A stretch of DNA of 64,000 nucleotides from Actinomycetales bacterium. GTDB lineage: Bacteria > Actinomycetota > Actinomycetes > Actinomycetales > Cellulomonadaceae. The stretch covers positions 1 through 64,000 of the forward strand of contig JAHLLI010000011.1 in assembly GCA_020444245.1 (NCBI GenBank), in the 5' to 3' direction. This document shows, one piece after another, positions 36,924 through 44,887 of the stretch. A model generated the notes under the pieces. That model was not told the DNA's origin. It did not search any database and saw only the letters and a list, made by a program, of their open reading frames with translations. The translations under genes and the position numbers were made by a program. How positions within the stretch are numbered: position 1 is the stretch's first letter; each line of letters starts with the position of its first letter.

Positions 36924-39154
36924 CGGCGGCGCGACCTGAGCTGGACCAGGGGCACACGGGCTCCGTCCCACCGCGACACTCGGCGTTCCCGGCCGGTCCG
37001 TTGGCCGAGGCCCACGGTCCGGCCGATCCCGTGCCCGAGGCCCCCAGGCCGGCCGAGCCGGTCGCGGGCGCTCCCACCCGCCCGGCGCGTCCCCGCTGGG
37101 AGATCCCCGCGCTCGTCGCCCTGCTCGTGGCGACCGCAGGCCTGTACCTGTGGAACCTCGCCGAGTCGGGCTGGGCGAACGCGTTCTACTCTGCGGCGGC
37201 GCAGGCGGGCTCGCAGAGCTGGAAGGCGTTCCTGTACGCCGCGTCCGACGCGGCCGCGTCGATCACCGTGGACAAGCCGCCCCTGTCGATCTGGGTGATG
37301 GCGCTCTCGGTCCGACTGTTCGGGCTGTCCTCGTGGTCGATCCTGGTCCCGCAGGCGCTGATGGGCGTCGCCACGGTGGGCGTGCTCTACGCGACCGTGC
37401 GACGCCGGCACTCGGCCCCGACCGCGCTGCTGGCCGGGGCGACCCTGGCTCTGACGCCCGTCGCGGCGCTGATGTTCCGGTTCAACAACCCCGACGCGCT
37501 GCTCGTCCTGCTCCTCACCCTCGCCGCGGCCGCGGTGATGCGTGCGATCGAGGACGGTCGGACGCGGTGGATGCTCGCCGCCGGCGCGCTGGTGGGCGCA
37601 GCGTTCCTGACCAAGCAGCTCCAGGCCTTCCTGGTGCTGCCGGGCTTCGCGCTCGCGTACCTGCTGGCCGCCCCCGTGCCCCTGGTGCGGCGGCTGCGCG
37701 ACGGCGTCCTGGCGGTGCTCGCGATGGTGGTCGCCGGCGGGTGGTGGGTGGCCCTGGTGGAGCTCGTGCCGGCCGCCGACCGCCCGTGGATCGGTGGCTC
37801 GCAGACCAACTCGTTCCTCGAGCTGACGTTCGGCTACAACGGCCTGGGTCGGATCACGGGCGACGAGACCGGGTCGGTGGGCGGCGGCAACGGGTGGGGC
37901 ACCACGGGCCTGGGACGGATGCTCGGCGGTGAGATCGGCGGCCAGATCGCCTGGTTGCTGCCGGCCGCCCTGGCGCTCGGCGCGGTCGTGCTGTGGTTCA
38001 CCCGGCGCGCACGGCGCACCGACGGGCACCGCGCCGAGGTCCTGGTGTGGGGCGGCTGGCTCCTGGTCACCTGGCTGACCTTCAGCTTCATGGCGGGGAT
38101 CTTCCACGCCTACTACACGGTCGCGCTCGCCCCGGCGATCGCCGTCCTGGTGGCGATCGGCGCGGAGGCGCTGTGGCGGCGACGGCACGAGCCGTTCGCC
38201 GTCGCGGTGCTCGCGGTGACCGTGCTGGGCAGCGCGGTGTGGGCCATGGTGCTGCTGGGCCGCGCGCCGACCTGGCAACCCTGGCTGCGCCCGACGGTGC
38301 TGGCCCTCGGCGTCCTGGCCGGCGCCGGGCTCGTCGTGACCGGGCTGGTGCTGCCCGGACGGGTGCGACGGCCGGAGCGGCTCGCGCCGGCCGTGGCCGG
38401 CCTGGCCGTGATCGCGGTGCTACTGGGCCCGAGTGCGTACGCGGTGCAGACCGTGGGGACCGCCCACAACGGCGCGATCGTCACCGCCGGGCCGCAGGTG
38501 AGCTCGTTCTTCGGGGGATTCCAGCCGGGCGCCGCAGGTCGAGGCGGTCCGGGCGGCTTCCCGGGCGGCTTCCCGGGTGGCCTCCCGGGTGGCACCGCGC
38601 CGGGCGGACCCGCCGCGGGCGGAACCGCTGCGGGCGGGCAGACCCGCCCTGGGCTCCCGCCGGGTGTCGGCACCGGTCAGGGCGGCACCGGGACCTCGGG
38701 CAACGGCAGCTTCGGCCCGACGGGCCCAGCCTTCGGCGGGATCGGCCGCCTGCTCGAAGGGTCGGAGCCCAGCACCCAGGTCACCGACCTGCTGCTGGAG
38801 GACGCCGGCAGCTACACCTGGGTCGCTGCGGCCGTCGGCTCGAACACTGCGGCCGGCTACCAGCTCGCCACGGGCCGGTCGGTGATGCCGATCGGCGGCT
38901 TCAACGGCTCGGACCCGTCTCCGACGCTCGAGGAGTTCCAGCAGCTGGTCGCCGCGGGCAAGATCCACTGGTTCATCGCGGGCGGCACGTTCGGCCCCCA
39001 GATGGGCGGCTCGGACGAGGCTCGCGCCATCACGTCCTGGGTCGAGTCGACGTACGCCTCGCAGACCGTCGACTACGTCACGATGTACGACCTCACCGGC
39101 CCGCAGACCGGCCCCGACGCCTTCGCCCGGGACACCACCGGGAGCTCGGGCTGA
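36920..39154 (+). CDS. GT39-like polyprenyl-sugar-dependent glycosyltransferase (YkcB-like)
   Basis: 744 residues. A Pro-rich cytoplasmic tail, then about eleven to thirteen membrane helices, and an extracytoplasmic C-terminal domain. The first loop contains NAFYSAAAQAGSQSWKAF and the DKPPLSIW acceptor/catalytic region typical of the YkcA/YkcB family of ArnT-like enzymes. A Gly/Pro repeat insert (GGFPGG-type, about 535-590) precedes the C-terminal domain, which resembles the YkcA_YkcB_C region. Uses the lipid-linked sugar made by the preceding gene; the acceptor at the cell surface is unknown. GGGAGG precedes the ATG. Confidence 0.9.
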   Translation: MTAARPELDQGHTGSVPPRHSAFPAGPLAEAHGPADPVPEAPRPAEPVAGAPTRPARPRWEIPALVALLVATAGLYLWNLAESGWANAFYSAAAQAGSQSWKAFLYAASDAAASITVDKPPLSIWVMALSVRLFGLSSWSILVPQALMGVATVGVLYATVRRRHSAPTALLAGATLALTPVAALMFRFNNPDALLVLLLTLAAAAVMRAIEDGRTRWMLAAGALVGAAFLTKQLQAFLVLPGFALAYLLAAPVPLVRRLRDGVLAVLAMVVAGGWWVALVELVPAADRPWIGGSQTNSFLELTFGYNGLGRITGDETGSVGGGNGWGTTGLGRMLGGEIGGQIAWLLPAALALGAVVLWFTRRARRTDGHRAEVLVWGGWLLVTWLTFSFMAGIFHAYYTVALAPAIAVLVAIGAEALWRRRHEPFAVAVLAVTVLGSAVWAMVLLGRAPTWQPWLRPTVLALGVLAGAGLVVTGLVLPGRVRRPERLAPAVAGLAVIAVLLGPSAYAVQTVGTAHNGAIVTAGPQVSSFFGGFQPGAAGRGGPGGFPGGFPGGLPGGTAPGGPAAGGTAAGGQTRPGLPPGVGTGQGGTGTSGNGSFGPTGPAFGGIGRLLEGSEPSTQVTDLLLEDAGSYTWVAAAVGSNTAAGYQLATGRSVMPIGGFNGSDPSPTLEEFQQLVAAGKIHWFIAGGTFGPQMGGSDEARAITSWVESTYASQTVDYVTMYDLTGPQTGPDAFARDTTGSSG

Positions 39155-39221
39155 CGGCGGGACCCGCTACCCCTGGGGGTGTACCCGGTTTGTGGGGGTT
39201 TCCACCGATTCAGGGCGCGCG

Positions 39222-39227
39222 TAGTGT
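39222..39227 (+). promoter_or_regulatory. Candidate -10 for the secreted M15-like gene
   Basis: TAGTGT in the 154-base gap before the gene at 39309; no matching -35 at the expected distance, so low confidence. Confidence 0.3.
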
Positions 39228-39308
39228 CGCCTCAGACGTGGACGCGGCGTCCTCGAGCATCGATCGTGACCGCTCCGCCGCACCACGCGCTCGGGTCGTG
39301 GGAGAGCG

Positions 39309-40886
39309 ATGCGCGCGATGCTCCGGCTGGCGGGCCCCGCGATCGCGGCGGCGCTCGTCCTGGCGACCTCGAGCGTCGCGGCGGCGGACGAGCCCACGAC
39401 CGCTCCGGAGCCCGCGGCATCCTCCGGCAGCGACGTCACGACGGGGTGCGAGGAAGCGACGCCCGGCGCGACGGCCGCGGACCCGGCGGACCCGGCGGAC
39501 CCCATGGTCCCCGACGAGCAGACCGACCAGACGGTCCCCGACGAGCAGACCGACCAGACGGTCCCCGACGAGCAGACCGACCAGGAGCTCGCCGACCCCT
39601 GCGCGGACTCCGCCGACGACCCGGCCGGGCAGCTGGCCGACGAGCCGGTCGCGGAGCCGACCGATGGGGCGATGGACGAGGCAGACCCCGAGGCGACCGC
39701 CGAACCGAGCGAGGCAGACCCCGACCCGACCGCCGAGCCGATCGCCGAACCGAGCGAAGCAGACCCCGAGGCGACCGCCGAACCGAGCGAAGCGGACCCC
39801 GACCCGACCGCCGAGCCGAGCGAAGCAGACCCCGACCCGACCACGGAACCGACCGACCAGCCCTCCGGCGATCCGGCGGGGGCGCCCGCCGATGAGCTGA
39901 CGTCCGACCCAGGTCGCGAGCAGGTCGTCGGTCCTGCCGACCCGGTGGCCGACCCGGTCCTGGAGCTGCCGGCCCAACCGACCACGGACCTGGCCGCGCC
40001 GGCGCCGGACCTGGCGCCGTCCGCGCCGTCGACCTCCCGCGCACCCGGCGGACCGGTCGCCTCGGCTCCGACCTCGGGCGCCCTGCACGCGGCAGCGACC
40101 ACGATGACCCCGCTGGCGGTGCTGACCACCATGCCGGCAGGGCCCTCCCCCCTGACGGTGCCGTTCGCCACCGTCGACGCCTTCCCGGCGTACGACCCGC
40201 AGGTGTTCTGCGACCCGACCCCGAAGCCCGGGACCGAGTACCTCGCGCGCCTCGCGATCAGCTACTTCGGCGCCGGGCACCTGTCGGGGATCAGCCGGGA
40301 CTGCTCGGTCGGCCCCACCAGCGAGCACAAGGAGGGTCGCGCGTTCGACTGGGCCCTGAGCGTCGACGTACCCGAGGAGAAGGCCGCGGGGGACGCGTTC
40401 GCCCAGTGGCTCACGGCCGTCGGACCGGACGGCAAGGTGGGCTACAACGCCCGACGGCTCGGCGTGATGTACATCATCTGGAACGAGCAGATCTGGCTGA
40501 ACTCCGACGCGAACGCGTCGTGGCACGCCTACTGGGGCCCGAGCCCGCACACCGACCACGTCCACGTCTCGCTGACGTGGGCCGGCGCCTACGAGCACAC
40601 CTCGTGGTGGACGGGCGACCCGATACCGGACCGCGCCGAGCTGGCCAGGCTCGCCGGCGAGGCCTGGGCCCGGGTGTTCGGCCACGAGCCGGACGCCGCG
40701 CTGCTGGCCGCGTGGATCAGCCGGCTCGCCGACCGTGGCTCGCTACCGCTGACCGGGGCCGGCCTGGCCAGGCTCGCGGTGGTCTTCGCGGTCGTGCTCG
40801 ACGCGGGCCGCTGGGGGCTGGACCGCCCGGCACCCGAGCCGGGGGACGGCGAGTGGGTGATCACCGTCGGAAGGTCGGTGATCTGA
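39309..40886 (+). CDS. Secreted protein with acidic repeats and M15-like C-terminal domain
   Basis: 525 residues. Signal peptide 1-26 (ATSSVAAA-DE). Residues 65-95 hold three copies of VPDEQTDQT and 124-185 hold repeats of the EPSEADPDPT type: a long acidic, probably unstructured stalk. The C-terminal domain (about 285-430) contains SEHKEGRAFDW (H340, D347) and DHVHVSL (H417/H419), matching the zinc-ligand pattern HxxGxAxD...HxH of M15-like D-Ala carboxypeptidase/ARB_07466-type domains, so a cell-wall peptidase is possible. A terminal helical segment (about 440-500) resembles nothing I can name. ATG preceded by GGGAGA. Confidence 0.82.
   Translation: MRAMLRLAGPAIAAALVLATSSVAAADEPTTAPEPAASSGSDVTTGCEEATPGATAADPADPADPMVPDEQTDQTVPDEQTDQTVPDEQTDQELADPCADSADDPAGQLADEPVAEPTDGAMDEADPEATAEPSEADPDPTAEPIAEPSEADPEATAEPSEADPDPTAEPSEADPDPTTEPTDQPSGDPAGAPADELTSDPGREQVVGPADPVADPVLELPAQPTTDLAAPAPDLAPSAPSTSRAPGGPVASAPTSGALHAAATTMTPLAVLTTMPAGPSPLTVPFATVDAFPAYDPQVFCDPTPKPGTEYLARLAISYFGAGHLSGISRDCSVGPTSEHKEGRAFDWALSVDVPEEKAAGDAFAQWLTAVGPDGKVGYNARRLGVMYIIWNEQIWLNSDANASWHAYWGPSPHTDHVHVSLTWAGAYEHTSWWTGDPIPDRAELARLAGEAWARVFGHEPDAALLAAWISRLADRGSLPLTGAGLARLAVVFAVVLDAGRWGLDRPAPEPGDGEWVITVGRSVI
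39505..39588. repeat. Three coding copies of a 27-bp unit
   Basis: gtccccgacgagcagaccga units encode the triple VPDEQTDQ(T/E) repeat of the secreted protein; the copies are nearly identical, suggesting recent expansion. A second family of related 21-27 base units follows at about 39680-39850. Confidence 0.8.
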
Positions 40887-40926
40887 CCGGCACGGGCCGG
40901 AGGCCCACGACGGGCCGCCGCGGCCC

Positions 40927-40932
40927 TAGCCT
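40927..40932 (+). promoter_or_regulatory. -10 element for leaderless DUF385 mRNA
   Basis: TAGCCT, six bases, then ATG at 40939. Confidence 0.55.
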
Positions 40933-40938
40933 TCGGGG

Positions 40939-41319
40939 ATGGACGACGCCGCCGTGCCGGCCACCGGCACGTGTGACCTGAGCACCGTCGGACGCCGCAG
41001 CGGCCAGGTGCGCCGGGTCGAGACCTGGTACGTGGTGGTCGATGGGCGGATCGTCGTGACCGGGACCCCAGGCACCAGGGACTGGTTGGCCAACCTGCGG
41101 CAGGACCCGGGCGCGATCATCCATCTGCGCGACCCCGCGCGCGACTTGGCGGTCACCGCGCAGGAGGTCACCGAGCGCGCCGACCGGCTGCGCGTGGTCG
41201 CGGCGGCGTGGCGCCTGCAGCCCTGGTACGCCGAGCAGCCGTTCTCCGTCGAGGACTGGGTCGCGCGCTCGCCCATGGTCGAGCTCGTACCGACCGCCGG
41301 GGACGCCTCGGCGGACTGA
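40939..41319 (+). CDS. Deazaflavin (F420)-dependent nitroreductase-family protein (DUF385)
   Basis: 126 residues of the split-barrel F420-binding family: TVGRRSGQVRRVETWY, GTPGTRDWLANLRQDPGAI and the C-terminal PFSVEDWVARSPMVEL. Family members reduce quinones, nitroaromatics or biliverdin-like substrates using F420H2; the physiological substrate here is unknown. It converges on the ferredoxin gene with one base between stops. Confidence 0.88.
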   Translation: MDDAAVPATGTCDLSTVGRRSGQVRRVETWYVVVDGRIVVTGTPGTRDWLANLRQDPGAIIHLRDPARDLAVTAQEVTERADRLRVVAAAWRLQPWYAEQPFSVEDWVARSPMVELVPTAGDASAD

Positions 41320-41320
41320 G

Positions 41321-41533
41321 TCAGCGCCGGGACGCGGCCTCGGCCAGCCGGAGCGCGAGCACCGGGCACGTCGTCACCGCGCGGCGCGCGAACCTCTGCA
41401 GGTGCTCGGGCACCGGACCCGCGGGGTTGGAGGGGTAGCCCCACTCGTCGAGGGTGAGCAGCTCGGGCAGCAGCTCGGCGCACGAGCCGTGACCCACGCA
41501 GCGGGTCCGGTCGATGAGCAGCTCAGTGGCCAT
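41321..41533 (-). CDS. 3Fe-4S-type ferredoxin
   Basis: 70 residues. Cysteine pattern RCVGHGSCAELLPEL...TTCPVLAL gives three ligands with His in place of the second cysteine, as in the [3Fe-4S] ferredoxins that serve actinobacterial P450s. Last gene of the redox cassette; its ATG overlaps the NuoF-like stop by one base. No P450 is nearby, so its partner is most likely the NuoF-like protein. Confidence 0.88.
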   Translation of the reverse strand: MATELLIDRTRCVGHGSCAELLPELLTLDEWGYPSNPAGPVPEHLQRFARRAVTTCPVLALRLAEAASRR

Positions 41534-42789
41534 CAGGGCCTCCCGACGTCGAGCACCGGACGGCCGTCGGTGGCCGAGCACCGCCCGGCCAGGTGGCGCT
41601 GGACCTCGCGCTCGAACACCGCGAGCGCGCTGGCCAGGAAGCGCACCGTCCCGTCCGGGTGCGCGCACGCGCCCCGCCGGACCACCAGGTCGCCCCACCG
41701 GCGCAGGTCGGCCATGTCCCGCGGCACGGCGCGGCCCTCGGCGAGCGCCTCCGCGACGAGCGCGATCCGGGGCAGCCCGTTCAGGCACGGTCCGCACTGG
41801 CCGGCCGACTGCGCCGCGAGGTAGACCAGCACCCGCGCGGTCTCGACGAGCCCACAGGCGGCCGCCGGCAGCGGCACCACCACGCCGGCACCGAGCGCAC
41901 CGCCGGCCTCGCCGAGGGACGCCCGCGACAGTCGCACGGTCCGCGCGACCTCCACCGGCAGCCACGTGCCGTGGTAACCGCCGAGCAGCACCGCCTGGAT
42001 CCCGGTGAGGTCCACCAGGGCCCCCAGCGGCGTGCCGATCTCGACCTCGGCCACCGTCCGCGCGCCCGGGTCGCCGGCCCCACCGTGCACCGTGGTGAGC
42101 ATCGACCCCGGCTCGTCGGGCGTGCCGAGCCCGCGGAACCAGGCCGGTCCGTAGCGCGCCACCAGGGCGGCGTGGGCCAACGTCTCGACGTTCTGCACAA
42201 GCGTCGGCCGCCCGTCCACCCCGCGCTCGAACACCCGGGGCGGCTTGGCCCTGGGCAGTCCCGCACCACCTGAGATCGCGTCGACGACCGCGCTCTCCTC
42301 GCCCGCGATGAAGGCGTGGCGGGCGGCGACCAGCTCCACGACCCGGTCGTCGTCCCGCTCGGCGAGCGCGCTGCCCAGCACGTCCCAGGTGTCCACGTCC
42401 GGTTCGGCGTACAGCGCCACCCGTGACGCGCCGACGGCCCGCGCCGCGACCTGGAGCCCGTCCAGCACCAGGTGCGGGTTGGTGGTCAGCAGGACGTGGT
42501 CCTTGGAGCTCGCCGGCTCGCCCTCCGACGCGTTGCCCACCACCACCCGCGGGCCGGGCCCGCCGGCCACCGCGCGCCACTTGCGCCCGGTCGGGAAGCC
42601 GGCGCCGCCGCGCCCGGTCAGGCCGGACTGCTCGACGGCGTCGAGCAGCTCGGCGCCCGAGGCGTGCGGCAGGCTGCCGTGACGGGCGAGGTGGTCGCGC
42701 AGGCCACCGCGCCCGGAGGGCGCGAGGATGCGTGGCAGGGCCGTGGCCGACCGCGTGGTCCGTGGGTGGTGCTGCACCGTCTGGGTCAT
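41533..42789 (-). CDS. NuoF-like NADH/FMN-binding oxidoreductase
   Basis: 418 residues. GRGGAGFPTGRKW and GNASEGEPASSKDH are the FMN/NADH-binding motifs of complex I subunit F; a SLBB-like segment follows, then the iron-sulfur region. There the usual C-G-x-C-x-x-C reads AGQCGPC, so the first cysteine is replaced; with the distal GACAHPDG only three of four expected ligands remain. It likely transfers electrons between NAD(P)H, ferredoxin and the adjacent heme membrane protein. Not accompanied by other complex I genes. ATG at 42789, with GGTGAGGA before it. Confidence 0.88.
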   Translation of the reverse strand: MTQTVQHHPRTTRSATALPRILAPSGRGGLRDHLARHGSLPHASGAELLDAVEQSGLTGRGGAGFPTGRKWRAVAGGPGPRVVVGNASEGEPASSKDHVLLTTNPHLVLDGLQVAARAVGASRVALYAEPDVDTWDVLGSALAERDDDRVVELVAARHAFIAGEESAVVDAISGGAGLPRAKPPRVFERGVDGRPTLVQNVETLAHAALVARYGPAWFRGLGTPDEPGSMLTTVHGGAGDPGARTVAEVEIGTPLGALVDLTGIQAVLLGGYHGTWLPVEVARTVRLSRASLGEAGGALGAGVVVPLPAAACGLVETARVLVYLAAQSAGQCGPCLNGLPRIALVAEALAEGRAVPRDMADLRRWGDLVVRRGACAHPDGTVRFLASALAVFEREVQRHLAGRCSATDGRPVLDVGRP

Positions 42790-42794
42790 CGTCC

Positions 42795-43406
42795 TCACCT
42801 CGTCGTCGCGCGCACCCGGTCGGCGTCCGCACCGCGGGCGCGCAGCTCGGCCAGGTGGTGGCCGGCCCGCAGCGGGGCCGGGTGGGGGCGTGCGGCGGAC
42901 ATCCGCCACAGCCCGGCACCGGCCACCGCGAGCGCGCAGCCCGCGATCAGGACCAGCCCCGGCCGGGTGCGCATGTCCGTGCCGATGCCGACCGCGTGGA
43001 TGAGCGCGACCGGCCAGAACAGGTACGCCAGCCAGTGCAGCGCCCGCCACAGGCGCACCGGGATGCGGTGGCGCAGCAGGCTGGTGACCGTGAGGATCGC
43101 CATCAGGTCCAGCGCGACCGTGCCCAGGCCCAGCCAGAACGTCTTGTAGGAGCCCAGGAACGGCACGACGACGTCGGTCCAGCCCACGGTGACGTAGGAG
43201 TCGGCGACCACCGTGGCCACGTGCACCCCGACCAGCGCGGTGGCGAGCAGCGTGGCGTTGCGGTGCAGCCCGACCCAGACGAAGCGCGGGGTGCGCGAGC
43301 CGCCACCGGCCATCCGTCGCACCGCGATGCCCAGCACCACCACGAGGGTGAGGAGCACCAGCGCCACCACACCGGTCGCACGGCTCGCGATCCACAGCGG
43401 GTTCAT
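42795..43406 (-). CDS. Ferric-reductase-like transmembrane protein (bis-heme)
   Basis: 203 residues, five or six helices. Two helices each carry a histidine pair at heme-stacking distance: LHR...VGVHV (14 apart) and ALHW...LIHAV (13 apart), the bis-heme pattern of the FRD/NOX/MsrQ group. Electrons could cross the membrane through it. No FAD/NAD domain of its own, consistent with the NuoF-like protein supplying electrons. ATG at 43406 overlaps the apbE stop (ATGA). Confidence 0.9.
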   Translation of the reverse strand: MNPLWIASRATGVVALVLLTLVVVLGIAVRRMAGGGSRTPRFVWVGLHRNATLLATALVGVHVATVVADSYVTVGWTDVVVPFLGSYKTFWLGLGTVALDLMAILTVTSLLRHRIPVRLWRALHWLAYLFWPVALIHAVGIGTDMRTRPGLVLIAGCALAVAGAGLWRMSAARPHPAPLRAGHHLAELRARGADADRVRATTR

Positions 43407-44329
43407 GCCGCCACCTCCCTGACCGGCCAGCCGCCGACGGTCGTCACGACGCCGTCGCGGGTCACCAGGCGGGCGGCCACCCCGAGGTCGGCCAGCCACT
43501 GCGGGGCGCGCTCGGCCCGGATCACCGCGGCGGTGCTCGCGGCGTTGGCCAGGGCCGCTGAGGCGGCCGCGACCGTCACGGCGCGCCAGGGCGTCCACGC
43601 GGGGAACCCGAGCCGCGGGTCGATGATGTGGTGCAGCGTCGCGCCGGACCGGACCCAGCGCCGCGCCCAGGTGCTGGACGTGGCCAGACCGCCCTGGGTG
43701 AGACCGAGGGTCTCCACCACGCCCTCGGGCTCCTCCTCCGGCGAGCCCGCGCGGTCCTGGACCCGCACCACCCATCCGCCGGCGGGCGCCGGACCGGCCA
43801 CCCGCACGTCGCCGCCCAGGCTCACCAGCACGCCGGTGCCCAGGGTGTCGGCCAGCCGACGGGCGGCCCGGTCCGCGGCGCGCGCCTTGGCGGTGGCGCC
43901 GAGGTCGACGAGCACGCCCGGAGGCACGCGGACAGTGCGTCGCACGGCGTCGAGCTCGATCTGCTGCCAGCCGGGCGCCGGGCGGACCACGGGCGGCGCC
44001 GCGACCTCGCCCAGCAGCTCCAGGTCCCGGTCGTAGCCGAGGTCGACCATCGCCCGGCCGACCGTCGGGTCGACGTCGCCGTCGGTGAGCCGGGCCGCCG
44101 CGAGCGCCACCGTCAGCGCGTCCAGGAGCGTCTCGCTGATCCGCAACGGGCGGCCCCCGGCCCGCTCCAGGGCCATCACCTCGGAGTCGTCGCGGAACCG
44201 GCTGCACGCCAGGTCGAGCGCGGCCAGGTGCGCCTCCAGCATCGCCCTGGCCGGCTCGAGGGCCTCGTCGTCGGTCACGACCAGGCGGACGAGCACGCCG
44301 AGCGCCTGCCACTGTGCAGCGGCGACCAT
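43403..44329 (-). CDS. apbE: FAD:protein FMN transferase (ApbE)
   Basis: 308 residues, no clear signal peptide. ApbE attaches FMN covalently to a Thr/Ser of target proteins. Visible motifs: VDLGATAKARAADRAA (usual DLGGIAKG), LGGDVRVAG and LHHIIDPRLG. The start ATG overlaps the upstream stop by one base. Its target should be an FMN-binding protein; none with a standard SGAT-type motif is visible next to it. Confidence 0.93.
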   Translation of the reverse strand: MVAAAQWQALGVLVRLVVTDDEALEPARAMLEAHLAALDLACSRFRDDSEVMALERAGGRPLRISETLLDALTVALAAARLTDGDVDPTVGRAMVDLGYDRDLELLGEVAAPPVVRPAPGWQQIELDAVRRTVRVPPGVLVDLGATAKARAADRAARRLADTLGTGVLVSLGGDVRVAGPAPAGGWVVRVQDRAGSPEEEPEGVVETLGLTQGGLATSSTWARRWVRSGATLHHIIDPRLGFPAWTPWRAVTVAAASAALANAASTAAVIRAERAPQWLADLGVAARLVTRDGVVTTVGGWPVREVAA

Positions 44330-44685
44330 CACGACCCGCCGGTGGTCGCGTGCGCGGTTCCGCCCGGGGCGACCTGGATGAGGCCGGGCTGGACGCCACC
44401 CGAAGGCGCTGCGGGGACCACCGCGCCGCTGCCGCCACCGCCGGTGCTGGTGCTTCCGAGCGCGCTGCTGCCTCCGTCGTCGCCACCGAGCCCGCCGCCC
44501 GTGAGCGCCGCCGGCAGCAGCTGCACGCCCTGCGCCTCGAGCTGGTGCACGCCGACCGCGACGGCGGTGGCCCCGGTGGCGGCGATCGCCCCGATGGACA
44601 GCCCGGCCGTGAGCCGCGAGAGCTGACGCATGCCGGCGGCGCGACCGCTCGGTGTGGTCGGGGTCGGGAACCAGGTCTCGCTCAT
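44329..44685 (-). CDS. Small single-pass membrane protein of the redox cassette
   Basis: 118 residues. N-terminal Pro/Thr stretch, one membrane helix (about 25-45, TAGLSIGAIAATGATAVAVG), then a Gly/Ser-rich extracytoplasmic tail. No FMN-binding domain is recognisable; an ATGAT sequence lies inside the helix. It leads the five-gene unit, with GAGGGA before the ATG, and may be a membrane scaffold or a degenerate flavin carrier. Confidence 0.65.
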   Translation of the reverse strand: MSETWFPTPTTPSGRAAGMRQLSRLTAGLSIGAIAATGATAVAVGVHQLEAQGVQLLPAALTGGGLGGDDGGSSALGSTSTGGGGSGAVVPAAPSGGVQPGLIQVAPGGTAHATTGGS

Positions 44686-44887
44686 CGCAGCGTGTCCCTC
44701 CGGGTGGATGCCTGGCACACACCGTGACGTGTCGTCCTGGGGATCCGGTGGGAGGAGCCCGGGGATCTGCTGAGGCGTCCACGGGCGACGACGGCCAACG
44801 TTCATCGCCGCGTCACCCGAACGAGGGAGGACCTTCGTCCCGGTTCCTTAGCGTCCGCTGTGAACGACCACCCACGAGGAGGAACCG

